The notes beneath the pieces are model-generated. The model was not told the origin of the DNA. It saw only the letters and a program-made list of their open reading frames with translations, and ran no database searches. Below, in pieces: positions 50,701 to 59,510 of a stretch of DNA of 64,000 nucleotides. Positions within the stretch are counted from its first letter, which is position 1. Each line of letters starts with the position of its first letter. The DNA is from SXOA01 sp046153945 (GTDB lineage Bacteria > Planctomycetota > Planctomycetia > Pirellulales > Pirellulaceae). The DNA is taken from assembly GCA_046153945.1 (NCBI GenBank), contig JBJXFF010000187.1, positions 6,315-70,314 on the forward strand, written 5' to 3'. Position numbers and translations under genes: made by a program.

Positions 50701-52713
50701 CGTGCCTGTGCCGGCAGTGGTAATGGTTACTGTGTTCGCTAGCGTGGTGGCTATCGTATCCGGAGCCAGTCTTACCGTAATGTCCAGTGTGCTGATTCCC
50801 GAAGGAATGTCCACAGCGGCAAGGGTCACAGTCCCAGGCACGCCGCCGTTATGCGAGCCGGCACTATCGAATGCACCCGTCCCATGCATGTTCAGGAACG
50901 TCGTGTTAGGTGGGAGAGGGTCGGAAATCGTGGCGTTCAGCGCTGTGCTCGATCCACCATTCAGAACAACTATGTGGTAGGTAAAGATATCGCCCCAATT
51001 GACCGTCGCTGGGCCGGCGATCGTGACGGAAAGGGGGGCATCTACAACAATACTTTGCTGGACGCTCGCGGTATTCGGAGCGACATTCGGGGTGGTTTCC
51101 TGCGTATCGGACGCAACGATCACAGTGTTCGTTCGCACGCCACTAGCGACATTGGCGACAATCTGGGCGACGATGGTGATCGTGGACGTGGAGACGGTGC
51201 CACTAATCGGATCCGGTCCCGGCAGGTTTCCGGTGAAAGTTACCGTGCCATTGGTGGCAATCGGCGGACCAACACCGATTAGCCCAAAGCCGGGAATGGA
51301 TGGATTGTTGACGATAGCAAAATTCTGAAAGATGACTCCGGGCGGCAAAGCGTCGGTAACAACGATGTTATGCGCGTCCGAAGGTCCGTTATTGGTTACA
51401 ACGATCGTGTAGCTGAAGGCTGCGCCGCCAGCAGTCGGAGTTGGATTCGACGTGACCAACGTGACTCCCAGATCGGCTTTGGCAATGACCACGTTCTGGG
51501 TTGTCAGCGAGGCATTGTTGCCAGCGTCAATATCCTCCGCGCCTGTGCTGTAAATACGGGCTTCGTTGCCGACGATGGAATTCGGCTCAGCGGAAGCGTC
51601 CACGCGAGTGCGATAGGCGATGCGGGCCTGGAAGCCGGCGGGAAGCACACCCACCGTGTAAGCGGGATTGATCGCCGTGTTGTTGCCAGGTGTGCCGACC
51701 AGCAGGCCGCCCGAATAATGGAAGCCAATGGCAAATGCCGTTGCGGTACCCACCGGAGCGCCCCCGGTATCATCCGCCAAGAACACGCTGGTGACACCCA
51801 GTGCAGCCGGAATAATCGGCTGGCCAGTCACAGGTCCAGCGACCGGGCTTCCCGGCGAGCTTGGCAGCGCCGGAGCGTTCACCAGGTGTGCCGGCCCCCC
51901 TGGAATCTCATCCTCAATCACTGCGTTGATCGCATTGTTGGGACCAATGTTGGAGACTGTCAGGACATAGCTGATATTGCCTCGGCCTTCATTTCCAAGG
52001 TCAGCCAGGCTGGTCAACGGCACCGAGGCTCCGCCCGCCACAACGGAATGCAGCGGGTCAGTTGCTGGCGGCGTCGCGGTTTGCGAATATTTGCTAATGG
52101 CCAAATCAACCGGTGGAGCGACGGTGTGCGTAACATTGGCGGAGCCTATGAACACTTCATCCACACCATTGCCATCCGAATCCTGCTCGTAGAATGCGAC
52201 ATTGGTTTTAGTGCTACCGGGCGTTGCGGTGGGGAGCACCAGCGCGTCTACCTTGAGCACAACAGTCTGATTGGCGGCGAAGGTGTCCGAGGCTCCACCA
52301 ATGCCATCGCCGGCATAGATGGTGAATTGATTGGTGCCATTTCCGTTCGGAGTGATCGTGGCAGGACCCCAGGCACTCCCTGCGCCAGGCTGGGTTACGA
52401 CGCCCGTGGGGAATGCCGGATTGAATTGAAAGAGCAATTCTTGAGGCGAGGTATCGAACGCACGAATGAAACCATTGCCGGCGGTCGACTCAGCCGTCGC
52501 GCCATTTGTAATGGTGATGGTGTAGGTAATGATCTTGCCTTGCCCGACCGCACTGCCGCTAGCCGGATCAGCAACCATGGAGATCGTGAACGGTGCCAGC
52601 ATGGAGCGCTCCTCGAGCGACTCAAATCGCAGGGAGCGTGCAACGGGATTGAAGAAGGAACGGCGCTTCTGCTCCTGGAACGAGGGACGACGACTCAACG
52701 TGCGACTCTTCAC
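47794..52713 (-). CDS. Giant secreted surface protein with DUF11, PPC-like, FG-GAP-like and dockerin domains
   Basis: This 1639-residue exported protein has the planctomycete N-terminal motif FESLEERSMLA (residues 30-40). About four DUF11/CARDB-like repeats follow (ITYTITITN, SYTIVVTNNGPSDAHNIVVT, SYVLTVSNIGPNNAINAVI). Next come a PPC-type bacterial pre-peptidase-like region (DADFFQITAHDTGLLLVNV), Ig-like parts, FG-GAP-like repeats (GNFDGNAANGDEVALKVG, GDFDGDGKEDLGAWAD) and two dockerin-type Ca-binding units (DVDNDGSVSPIDALLIINRL and DVNGDGICSPVDALMVINRL). No enzyme domain is seen. It is probably an adhesive or scaffold layer. The dockerins could dock to cohesin proteins, or just stabilise the chain. 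Confidence 0.88.
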   Translation of the reverse strand: MKSRTLSRRPSFQEQKRRSFFNPVARSLRFESLEERSMLAPFTISMVADPASGSAVGQGKIITYTITITNGATAESTAGNGFIRAFDTSPQELLFQFNPAFPTGVVTQPGAGSAWGPATITPNGNGTNQFTIYAGDGIGGASDTFAANQTVVLKVDALVLPTATPGSTKTNVAFYEQDSDGNGVDEVFIGSANVTHTVAPPVDLAISKYSQTATPPATDPLHSVVAGGASVPLTSLADLGNEGRGNISYVLTVSNIGPNNAINAVIEDEIPGGPAHLVNAPALPSSPGSPVAGPVTGQPIIPAALGVTSVFLADDTGGAPVGTATAFAIGFHYSGGLLVGTPGNNTAINPAYTVGVLPAGFQARIAYRTRVDASAEPNSIVGNEARIYSTGAEDIDAGNNASLTTQNVVIAKADLGVTLVTSNPTPTAGGAAFSYTIVVTNNGPSDAHNIVVTDALPPGVIFQNFAIVNNPSIPGFGLIGVGPPIATNGTVTFTGNLPGPDPISGTVSTSTITIVAQIVANVASGVRTNTVIVASDTQETTPNVAPNTASVQQSIVVDAPLSVTIAGPATVNWGDIFTYHIVVLNGGSSTALNATISDPLPPNTTFLNMHGTGAFDSAGSHNGGVPGTVTLAAVDIPSGISTLDITVRLAPDTIATTLANTVTITTAGTGTIAVGTSTTTATIRHPDEFESNNTLAAASVLGSVPEITLRDLTIDPDADFFQITAHDTGLLLVNVQFSNVNGNVNLEILDARSNVIATSSNATGLDEHLVIPVVSQQRYFVHVFGVGNATTFYTLELENFAAPEPREVTLDRTDDSGRDLLDNVTFRTTQLRYYVQSDLSDFALQGIPILTAAQAAGGVTPGAAVRVFDNGVPVGYADPVSGTNDTIFVINFDADLTRFAAGSANAAGPAGYLGFSNFIKAAVTIFDGQKSAAGAPIPAVGRTQLGTLLTVLNDNTVPLAPLNLDLLASSDGGQFSNDNVTLVNALAISGVGEANTHVVLRANGLIVGEGTVGSDASDGILGNGLGAWEITTEPLIPSATPYLITATLEDLAGNVGPSSVALHVLIDPEGPQVKDVYITGHGPADAVPFNLFGGKSSPASPTPLVNGLTIQLQDLPNRDAAFFANYFALNADASSARGNFQVVGDINGVIAIQDVIVTNNPVVNGQPATASIRLVFAQPLPDDRFTLTIKDSVLDPAGNGLDGESNAAEPSGAPNFPSGNGLPGGSFVARFTVDSRAELGSWASGSVYVDTNGNYTFDPTNADATNRDITYLMGFTSDNIFAGNFVSAVAGVADGFDKLAAYGKVGTSYRWLIDTNNDGVPEINIVQPLFAGVTNIGGTPVAGNFDGNAANGDEVALKVGNTWLLDTNHDFKVDLKLAGSNMSGLPITGDFDGDGKEDLGAWADNKFTIDFGSNGLSGNSEFSFTFGFASVRERPVASDFDGDGITDLGLWVPDRAGVGPWESAEWYLFISNNQSILTRNAANGGMLFKPTPFGSDQFAQFGDEWGLPIAGNFDPPITSAQPTGSLTNSRDHSDVDNDGSVSPIDALLIINRLNSGDTSLPPTPFTHAPFVDVNGDGICSPVDALMVINRLNSQLGDGGASGEGEAADAYFSDLGSTSAQDGSLAALLALDDNSNARKK

Positions 52714-52894
52714 GGTGGATTTTCTCCAAGTGCGACAATTAGGACCGGGTTTTCTGCATAATCGTAAAATGCGTAACTCTGGAAATATAGGTAAGATGAT
52801 AGGATGCGATTAGGCGCAGCGTCAAGCGAATTAAGCCACAAATGCTATGTCTTTAGCGGCTTTTATTCCTGCCGAAGCAATTGGCCAAGGGAAA

Positions 52895-52913
52895 CGAAGG
52901 TTGGCAGCCTTCG
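52895..52913. repeat. Hairpin in the gap before the surface-protein gene
   Basis: CGAAGG and CCTTCG flank TTGGCAG (6-bp stem) in the 319-bp gene-free gap 52714-53032. The right flank reads GGGACTAACG; the minus strand therefore starts TTAGTCCC before the stem, slightly like the GTAGTCC lead of the REP-like copies. Nothing else is recognised in the gap. Confidence 0.4.
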
Positions 52914-53032
52914 GGACTAACGACGTGCCAGGAGAGGCACTGTGTTGAATGCCCTAAGATGGCAGTCCTTTTTAGCGCTTTGCGAACGACCTAGAAACGG
53001 AAATCGATCACTTCCGCTTGCGGTTGAATTCC

Positions 53033-54130
53033 CTATCGCCCGGCGAACTCAATCGCCGCTATCGTGCATTGCGTTCCGGCGGGGAGGCTCACGCCGAAGA
53101 CGCCGACCATCTTGGGAGCCGCTTTGCCCAGCGGCTTCACCTCGCGCGGCTTGCCGCCGATGGTGCATTTGAACTCCCCCGCTTGCCGGCCGAATTCCAC
53201 GAGGAAGCTTCCGGCGGGAAGTTCCACCACAAAGCCAGAGTCCTGCGCATCGGCGGCGAATAGCCCCAGCGTCTGCCCTTTTTTTGCGTCGGTCAGGATC
53301 AGGCGAACTACAAAATCACCCGTGAGGGGCTTTTTGGCGATCAACTGTAGACTGTCGCTCTCGTCGGCCGGGACTTTCGCTGCAAGCCGTCCTTCCGAAT
53401 TCTGTTCGACCCGTTTGTCGAGTGGCTTCCGGGTCCAGCCCTTGTCCCCCTTCACGCGGAAGGACCAGTTTTTCTCGGCGAGCAGGTTGCGCAGGGCCGG
53501 TGTCAGCGGCGGAATCTCTACTGGCGGCAGCGGACGCTCGGCATCGAGTTCCGGCAGGAGCCGTTTGACATCAATACCGCCATCCGCGGCTTCTTTCCAG
53601 GCATTCCGGGCAAGTTCCACATCCCCTTTGGAATCCAGGACCAAAAAGGTGCCAAAAAAAACCTTGTTGGCGGCCGCCTCCGGCTTTATTACTTTTTGGC
53701 TGAGAGTGAGGGCAATCTTGGCGGGGAGGGTGCTTATGCTGTAGGACCGATTTTCCCCCTTCACACGCAGGACGAGCGTGCTGTTTTCATACTCGACAAA
53801 CGCCACTCGTTCTTCGCCTATCAATAGCTCCTCCGTACCATCGAGCGCCTTCGCCCCTTTGTCCACTGCTTGCCAGAACTTCTCGAGGTAGTCGCAAAGC
53901 TCCTCCAGCCGCAGCAACTCCGCATCAAACTCCGTAGCTCCCTTCAGCTTTCCTGCCGAGGCTAGTTTCTCGCGGACCGCCGCCATATCTCGCGCTGCTG
54001 CCGCGGAGCGAACATTGGCGAGAGCAGCTGCTCTCGCTTCGTCCTCCTTTTCAGCAGAGAAGGCAGATGCGGCGACGAACAGGCAAGTAACGAGGACAGA
54101 ATTGGCGACGAGTCGAAAAATCGATTTCAT
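53033..54130 (-). CDS. Secreted protein of unknown function downstream of DUF58 gene
   Basis: This 365-residue exported protein has a signal peptide (LVANSVLVTCLFVAASAFSA) and a helical domain (about 25-90, RAAALANVRSAAAARDMAAV). A mixed domain and a C-terminal beta-rich sandwich (about 240-365, DGWTRKPLDKR-like start, SLQLIAKKPLTGDFVVRLIL, DSGFVVELPAGSFLVEFG) follow. The sandwich resembles a concanavalin-like DUF1080-type fold. No catalytic residues can be named. The ATG at 54130 lies 11 bases after the upstream stop, so the two genes are one operon. Confidence 0.7.
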   Translation of the reverse strand: MKSIFRLVANSVLVTCLFVAASAFSAEKEDEARAAALANVRSAAAARDMAAVREKLASAGKLKGATEFDAELLRLEELCDYLEKFWQAVDKGAKALDGTEELLIGEERVAFVEYENSTLVLRVKGENRSYSISTLPAKIALTLSQKVIKPEAAANKVFFGTFLVLDSKGDVELARNAWKEAADGGIDVKRLLPELDAERPLPPVEIPPLTPALRNLLAEKNWSFRVKGDKGWTRKPLDKRVEQNSEGRLAAKVPADESDSLQLIAKKPLTGDFVVRLILTDAKKGQTLGLFAADAQDSGFVVELPAGSFLVEFGRQAGEFKCTIGGKPREVKPLGKAAPKMVGVFGVSLPAGTQCTIAAIEFAGR

Positions 54131-54141
54131 GGCGGAGGAAT

Positions 54142-55035
54142 TTAGCACCGCGACCGGCGGCTGAGGAGGTATTCGAGGAGGGCCTTGTCGAACTGCATGC
54201 TGGTATCGAGGGGGACGTAATCGATGCCGCTTTGAAAACACTCTTGCTTGTACATCGCCCGGAAGGCGGCAATCTCACTTTGATAATCGCGGCGGTAGCT
54301 GCTGGCGTCCACGACGACCAGCTCGTTGGTTTCGGGGTCTTCAAACTCGACCATCCCATCGTAGGGAAACGTGACCTCGGCTTCATCCAGGATGTGGAAT
54401 AAAATCACGTCATGCCCGCGATGCCGCAAGCGGCGGAGGGCCTGAAACACGGGGCCTGGGTCGGCCAGCAGGTCGGAAAAGATCATCACCAGGCTGCGGT
54501 GCCGGAACATAGCCGCAATCTGCGTCAAGCTTTTGCCGATATCGGTCGGCCCGGTCGGCTTCAGTTTGGCGAGGTGGGCGAGGAGCGTTCCGAGTTGCGT
54601 CCGCTTGCTCTTCGGGGCCAGGCTGTCCTTCACCCGCGTGTCGAACGTTATGAGGCCGACAGGGTCTTGCTGGTAAATCATCAGGTACGCCAAGGCCGCA
54701 GCGAGGCAAATGGCGTAGTCGAACTTGGTTAGTTCCTGGCGATGTGTAAAGCCCATTGACTGGCTCAGGTCCATCACCAGATAGCCGGTGATGTTGGTTT
54801 CGGCCTCAAATTTTTTGACATAGTACTTGTCGGTCTTGGCGTAGACCAGCCAGTCGATGTCCTTGGGGTCGTCTCCGCTTGCGTAGCGGCGGTGCTCGCT
54901 GAATTCGACCGAGAAGCCGTGAAACGGGCTGGCATGCAACCCCTGCAAAAAGCCCTTCACCACGAACTGGGCGCGCATGTCCAGCCGCTTGATCTGGTTG
55001 ATGACTTCAGGCTTGAGGTATTTTTCGACGGACAC
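54142..55035 (-). CDS. DUF58 (vWA-like) protein
   Basis: This 297-residue protein has the DUF58 core: RAQFVVKGFLQGLHASPFHG, VEFSEHRRYASGDDPKDIDW, then a vWA-like domain with TGYLVMDLSQSMGF (a MIDAS-like DxSxS). DUF58 proteins often accompany MoxR ATPases in envelope or protein-complex maturation, but no MoxR gene is in this window. The GTG at 55035 is chosen because the frame upstream to 55083 runs into the REP-like pair at 55046-55099. Confidence 0.9.
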   Translation of the reverse strand: MSVEKYLKPEVINQIKRLDMRAQFVVKGFLQGLHASPFHGFSVEFSEHRRYASGDDPKDIDWLVYAKTDKYYVKKFEAETNITGYLVMDLSQSMGFTHRQELTKFDYAICLAAALAYLMIYQQDPVGLITFDTRVKDSLAPKSKRTQLGTLLAHLAKLKPTGPTDIGKSLTQIAAMFRHRSLVMIFSDLLADPGPVFQALRRLRHRGHDVILFHILDEAEVTFPYDGMVEFEDPETNELVVVDASSYRRDYQSEIAAFRAMYKQECFQSGIDYVPLDTSMQFDKALLEYLLSRRSRC

Positions 55036-55045
55036 GGATCTTATT

Positions 55046-55099
55046 GTAGCCAGCTCACTCCGTGAGCGGGCATGCCGGCACACGGAGTGTGCCGGCTAC
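55046..55099. repeat. Head-to-head pair of REP-like palindromes (REPIN-like)
   Basis: Left copy 55046-55071 reads GTAG with GCTCACTCCGTGAGC. The right copy 55074-55099 is inverted and reads GCACACGGAGTGTGC ending GCTAC. Two bases separate the copies. The pair lies between the DUF58 start and the S41 peptidase stop. It is the tighter counterpart of the pair at 2668-2736. Confidence 0.8.
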
Positions 55100-55105
55100 T
55101 ATGTC

Positions 55106-56767
55106 CTACTTCTTGCTCAGATTGGCCCGCGAGATTTGCAGGCCGGCGCGGAGGATGGCGTCTTCCGTCGGGGCGGCGGGAGCCGTATTCGCGGAGACGG
55201 CCAGGTCGGTGTTCACGACGGGCCTCGCGGCTGTCCGGACGATGACATCAGGGGTGACGCCGTTGCCGCTGATCGGCTGGCCGGCGGGGGTGTACCACTT
55301 GGCGGTGGTGAGCCGGACGCCGACGGTTGAGACGTTGAGGGGGAAGATTCCTTGTACCGAGCCTTTGCCGTAGCTCTTTTCGCCGACGATAGAGCCGCGG
55401 CGATGGTCCTGAATTGCACCGGCGAGAATCTCGCTGGCACTGGCGGAATCATGATCAACCAGGATGACGAGCGGAACTCGCCAGGTGCCGACGACTTGCC
55501 CCTTATGGTCAAAGTCCTCACGGGGGCTGCGGCCACGGGTGGCGACAATCATGCCGTCCATCACAAATTTGTCCGCGATATCGACAGCCGCCTTGAGGAG
55601 ACCGCCGGGGTTGCCGCGAAGGTCGATGACCAGACTCCGCATCCCCTTTTCGTGGAGCTTCCAGAGAGCAGCATCGACGTCCCGGGGAGTCGTCTTCTGA
55701 AAGCTGGTGATCTTGAAGTAGCCGATGTGGTATTCCTCATCGACCATCTTGATGTCATCGACGCTGGGGACCTCGACGCGGCGGCGGGTAATCAGGAGAG
55801 AGCGAGTCTGGCCATCCTTCGCGGTGACCTCGACACGAACCTGGCTCCCCTCTTCGCCTCGGAGCATGTCGGCCATCGCGTCCGGTGTGATTTGTTTGGG
55901 GGTCTTGCCATCCACGGAAACGATCCGGTCACCGGGACGAATGCCGGCTTCGAAAGCGGGACCGACGGAAATTACGTTGACGATATTCAGCCCGGTCGGC
56001 TCTGTTTTGAGTTCCACGCCAAGGCCGACGAAGTTTCCTTCGATTTGCGAGAAGACCTCTTCCATCTGGCTGCTGCTGAGGAAGCTGGAATATTCATCGA
56101 GCGAGCCGGTTGCGCCGCAGGTGAATTCCAGAATGATCGCCTGGGCTCGCACGCCGAACTTCTGTTGCAAACTTGCAGCGACGGAATTCACCGTGTCGAT
56201 GGCCCGGCGGCGGTCGTTAATGACGGCGGCCCCGGCTTGCCGCTGCAATTCCTGCTTAAGCGAGGCGACTTCCTGTGGCGAAAGTTTCGCAAGGTTCTTC
56301 TCGATGAACTGTGCTTCCGTCAGGGCAACTTCCAGCGAGGTCCGACCCCGGTTAAATAGTTCTTGCCAGTTCGGCTGGTGGACGTAGTGCGTGTTGATCT
56401 TGAGGAGGACTTCGTCGTAGATGCCGATGGCGTCCTGCTGCGACAAGGAATCGATGGTGGCTCCGAAGCTGCTGTCGCTGTAGCGGCGGCAGACATCGTA
56501 GTGAGCCCGGGCGAGAGTCAACTTTTTGACGATGTCCGGCTGATTGGGGTGATGGCGATTGGCGTCTTCGTAGTGTGTGAGAGCATCGGCCCAGCGGCGT
56601 TCCCGCTCCAGACGAGCTCCGAGCTCAAAGACTTTGGCGAGGTCGTCAGCCGAGGCAACCTTTGCCGGAGCGGGAGACGTCTCCTCTCCGCGGGCAAGCT
56701 GCGGGGCGGTACACGCCACCAGCAGGAGGCAGACCGTAGCGAACCGATTCATCAGCAGTCGGGTCAT
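55106..56767 (-). CDS. ctpA: C-terminal processing peptidase (S41/CtpA-Prc type)
   Basis: This 553-residue exported serine peptidase has a signal peptide (MNRFATVCLLLVACTAPQLA) and a TPR-like or helical N-domain (about 35-230). A PDZ domain follows (GVELKTEPTGLNIVNVISVG and AFEAGIRPGDRIVSVDGKTP), then the S41 core. SLVIDLRGNPGGLLKAAVDI leads to the nucleophile region HDSASASEILAGAIQD (about residue 445) and the catalytic Lys in VGEKSYGKGSVQ (about 467). It trims C-termini or degrades proteins in the periplasm. It is followed by DUF58 and a secreted unknown gene. Confidence 0.94.
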   Translation of the reverse strand: MTRLLMNRFATVCLLLVACTAPQLARGEETSPAPAKVASADDLAKVFELGARLERERRWADALTHYEDANRHHPNQPDIVKKLTLARAHYDVCRRYSDSSFGATIDSLSQQDAIGIYDEVLLKINTHYVHQPNWQELFNRGRTSLEVALTEAQFIEKNLAKLSPQEVASLKQELQRQAGAAVINDRRRAIDTVNSVAASLQQKFGVRAQAIILEFTCGATGSLDEYSSFLSSSQMEEVFSQIEGNFVGLGVELKTEPTGLNIVNVISVGPAFEAGIRPGDRIVSVDGKTPKQITPDAMADMLRGEEGSQVRVEVTAKDGQTRSLLITRRRVEVPSVDDIKMVDEEYHIGYFKITSFQKTTPRDVDAALWKLHEKGMRSLVIDLRGNPGGLLKAAVDIADKFVMDGMIVATRGRSPREDFDHKGQVVGTWRVPLVILVDHDSASASEILAGAIQDHRRGSIVGEKSYGKGSVQGIFPLNVSTVGVRLTTAKWYTPAGQPISGNGVTPDVIVRTAARPVVNTDLAVSANTAPAAPTEDAILRAGLQISRANLSKK

Positions 56768-57248
56768 TGCAAGCTCACCGGGCTTTCGCGGCAACATTCC
56801 GCATAGCGCCTGGTAGAGGGAGCTTGCTAGCGGAGAGATGCCGTCGCGGAATCAGGATGGTAATCGAGGCAAGCGTGGAAATCTGCTAGGGCGCAATTTC
56901 TGCCTGCTGGAATATAGGTCACGCAATGCCCGGCGTCAAAAAAACGGACCTAACTATTTACACGGCCAATCCTTACAACCGCTACGACCGGTGAGATGTT
57001 GGTCGCAATGCAGCGATTGTGCCTGTTCGCAAGTTAGGAACTCTTGCCGTCTGCACGCATCCTGGCGCGCCGCGCCCAGAGAGGGCTGCGGGGGGCTTCA
57101 AGCGAAATATATCGATGTCCAGTTCGGAAGGCAAGAAATTTTGCGATGTCCGAAGGTAGGACTCCTACTGTTCCCAGTACACTCGGGATCATTACTTGTT
57201 GCAGCGGCGGCATTGGTCGGAGAGGCACCGCTGCGTCCTAATTCCGTT
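56768..57248. other. Gene-free gap
   Basis: This 481-bp region lies between two minus-strand genes. A GC-rich imperfect hairpin occurs near 57059-57080 (GGCGCGCCGCGCCC). No tRNA-like fold with a TTCRANNC loop, no promoter hexamer pair and no credible frame are evident. Confidence 0.4.
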
Positions 57249-58550
57249 CTACCGCATCAGGGTCTCACTGGCCGCCACGGAAGTGTTCCGTTCGTCGGCT
57301 GTGTTGATGGAAGCAGGCTCTTCCAGATTTCGCGGCGTACGGGACCACTCCATCAAGAGCTTGCGGCCGGGGAGTGGTGGGCGATTGTCCTTGGGGTTCC
57401 TGGGTTGTTCAACTGCTTCCTGAGGGGGGAAGGAACTGACAGGCTGGAGGTCGGTCTCGCTGGAAGGGGCTGCCGCGCTTGCTGGAATCGACGTCGCGGA
57501 CTCGTTCCTTAGGCGATCCTTCTGCCTCGCATACCAACCGGTAGTCGAGGGGCGGGCGAGGTTTTGCTCGCCTGCCCGGGGCTGAGATTTCTGCATCGGC
57601 TCGTCGCTGAAGGTACTGGGCCGAAGCGGTACCTGATAGTTGTGTGCTGGGCCCATGTCTTCGATCCCGCGCGTGCCGTTCGCCGGCTGCGTGGGGTACG
57701 AATGGTCAAGATCGCGAGGCGCAGGTTCACTCGATGCCAGCCCTTCGCTCAGCCGCTTTCCAGGGAGCGGAGCAGGCTCGCGGGCCGGTGCCATGACGGG
57801 GCTCCCCTGCTTCACCCATTCCAGCCAGGCAATCTGCAGGTCCGAGAGGCTTCTGTAGCCGTAGTGGTCGCTCGTGGCCCGGGTCCAGTTGTTCTGCCGC
57901 ATGCCGTCGCCGACGTAGTTCACGAATTTTCGTTTTCCCTGCTCCCCCCCGCTTTGAATCAGGAAGCGTGTGAGGGAATAACCCTGCGAATAAAGCGGCA
58001 GCATTTCGCGCGGATATTCGGTCATGGCGAACATCTGATTGAAAGCAATCCCCTTCCCTCCCTTGAGGAAGCGAATGAGATTGTGATCCTGCTTGGCTTT
58101 TTCGCTGTCGTGCTCCACCGTGGTGCTTCCTCCTTCGTCCGCCCAGCGCGGAAGAGGGCGGCCGAAGTGTGTAGCGAATATGGCGTGCGTGATTTCGTGT
58201 GGCAGCACGGAGTCGAGCACCCGTTCTCGCGTGCCGTTCACTTCCATATCCCAGCCGTAGGGTTCGCCGGCGCGGAAGTAGAAGCTGGTTTTGCCGCTGG
58301 CGGGCTCTTGCGGGCGGACGCGACTGAGGTTGATCGGGCAGGGGTCGCCCCAGGGGGGCAATTCCCGGCCGAGCCATTCGATGGCCAGATCGCGGCGGTA
58401 GGTCTCGGCGGCAGTACAGATTTCCTGGGCAATCTGGTCCGACGACGACGAGTGGACGATGAAATTCTGCGAGCGGTAGTTCGCGCCGCAAGCGAGCAAC
58501 GCAGCCGCCACGAAGGCGGCAGAGAAGAAGAGTCGAGCTTCCATGCTCAC
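57249..58550 (-). CDS. Secreted gluzincin-type zinc peptidase (peptidase MA-like) with Pro-rich tail
   Basis: This 433-residue exported protein has a signal peptide (FFSAAFVAAALLACGANY). A zinc-peptidase domain is centred on VLPHEITHAIFATHFG (HEITH 118-122). The third ligand is probably Glu139 in WADEGG, and the rest of the domain ends by about 270. A low-complexity Pro/Ser/Arg-rich tail of about 160 residues follows. This is the Peptidase MA-like gluzincin pattern. It may cut proteins in the envelope. A start at 58544 (one Met later) is equally possible. Confidence 0.8.
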   Translation of the reverse strand: MSMEARLFFSAAFVAAALLACGANYRSQNFIVHSSSSDQIAQEICTAAETYRRDLAIEWLGRELPPWGDPCPINLSRVRPQEPASGKTSFYFRAGEPYGWDMEVNGTRERVLDSVLPHEITHAIFATHFGRPLPRWADEGGSTTVEHDSEKAKQDHNLIRFLKGGKGIAFNQMFAMTEYPREMLPLYSQGYSLTRFLIQSGGEQGKRKFVNYVGDGMRQNNWTRATSDHYGYRSLSDLQIAWLEWVKQGSPVMAPAREPAPLPGKRLSEGLASSEPAPRDLDHSYPTQPANGTRGIEDMGPAHNYQVPLRPSTFSDEPMQKSQPRAGEQNLARPSTTGWYARQKDRLRNESATSIPASAAAPSSETDLQPVSSFPPQEAVEQPRNPKDNRPPLPGRKLLMEWSRTPRNLEEPASINTADERNTSVAASETLMR

Positions 58551-58577
58551 GGGTCCTTAGGTAAGCGAATCGAAGCA

Positions 58578-58595
58578 GCCTGAATCCTTTCAGGC
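58578..58595. other. Short hairpin in gene-free gap 58551-58847
   Basis: GCCTGAA and TTCAGGC flank TCCT (7-bp stem) just upstream of the gluzincin gene. The 297-bp gap holds nothing else recognised. It may be in the 5' leader of the gluzincin gene. Confidence 0.35.
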
Positions 58596-58847
58596 CGCAC
58601 GGCTGCCATTGCTGTGGGAAAGCAAACGGCGGGCCATCGTTTGGGAGAAGAGCCGCAAGCCAAAAACAGCCGAATATCGGCGGTCTTGCAGATGGTTCCG
58701 CTCCCCGGTTTTGTAACGCTTACAAAGCCTAATCGAGTCAGTGCAGAATCTCCAAGGGCAGTTTACCGGACGAGAAGATCCGCCCAGTCCCCGGCTGTCA
58801 ACGAAAGATCCCTACGAATGAAACTTGTCGGTGGACGTCCGCTTCTA

Positions 58848-59510
58848 TTACCAGGACCAATAGTGCCAGGCTGCGAGAAAGGCACAGAACAGTGCCGCGC
58901 CGGCAGGGGCCTGATATTCGCGGTTCTTTCGCCATTGCGCAAGAGACCATCCCTGCAAAGTTGGCAGCTTAGGGAGATAGGGAATGAACCGGGGCGTGCT
59001 TGTGGCATACGCCGGCCAATCATTGGGATAAAGGATGGCGAGGACGCGCTCTTCGCGGCTAATCAGGACGCTGTAAACGGCAGTCATGGGGACAAGCAGC
59101 GCGAGAACCGTGAACAGATCCCAGATAATCAGCGAGAAACCCACCATCATCAAGAACGATCCGAAGTACAACGGGTTCCGCATGTGACGATACGGCCCAG
59201 CGGTGGTGAGAGCCTTCATTTTATGCAGTGTTCCGGCAGCCCAACTTCGGATGGCCAGCCCGCACAGAATGAGCGCAAGACCTCCCATCGCTTTTCCATC
59301 GCCCTCATCGAGCAAGTTGCGGGGGCGAAGGTCGCGCGCAAGCACATCGAATCCAAGGAGAATCACCACCAGCCCGATCGAGAGTTTGATCCGCCAGGCA
59401 TAGAGCGATTCTCCCATGCGCCCCAGCAGCGTCGTTTCCGCCGGCATGCGAGACCAACCCTCCCGAGACGTCGAAATCGGGGAGGTTGGGGAAATGGATT
59501 CGGAAGCCAT
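58848..59510 (-). CDS. Isoprenylcysteine/phospholipid methyltransferase-like membrane protein
   Basis: This 220-residue protein has four to five membrane helices and the conserved string LTTAGPYRHMRNPLYFGSFL, the signature of ICMT and PEMT-like methyltransferases. It is followed by the acidic SREERVLAILYPNDWPAYAT, equivalent to the EExxL...Y region. It probably methylates a lipid or small hydrophobic substrate with SAM. I chose the ATG at 59510; the 280 bases upstream encode residues of no coherent kind. Confidence 0.8.
   Translation of the reverse strand: MASESISPTSPISTSREGWSRMPAETTLLGRMGESLYAWRIKLSIGLVVILLGFDVLARDLRPRNLLDEGDGKAMGGLALILCGLAIRSWAAGTLHKMKALTTAGPYRHMRNPLYFGSFLMMVGFSLIIWDLFTVLALLVPMTAVYSVLISREERVLAILYPNDWPAYATSTPRFIPYLPKLPTLQGWSLAQWRKNREYQAPAGAALFCAFLAAWHYWSW

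Noticed and set aside
51370..52761. Plus-strand frame opposite the giant surface protein (463 codons)
   Set aside because: The minus strand has DUF11 repeats and the LEERSMLA motif. The plus frame is Arg/Gly-rich without any domain.
57059..57080. GC-rich near-palindrome in the gap before the gluzincin
   Set aside because: Pairing needs mismatches, and no conserved pattern links it to the other palindromes.
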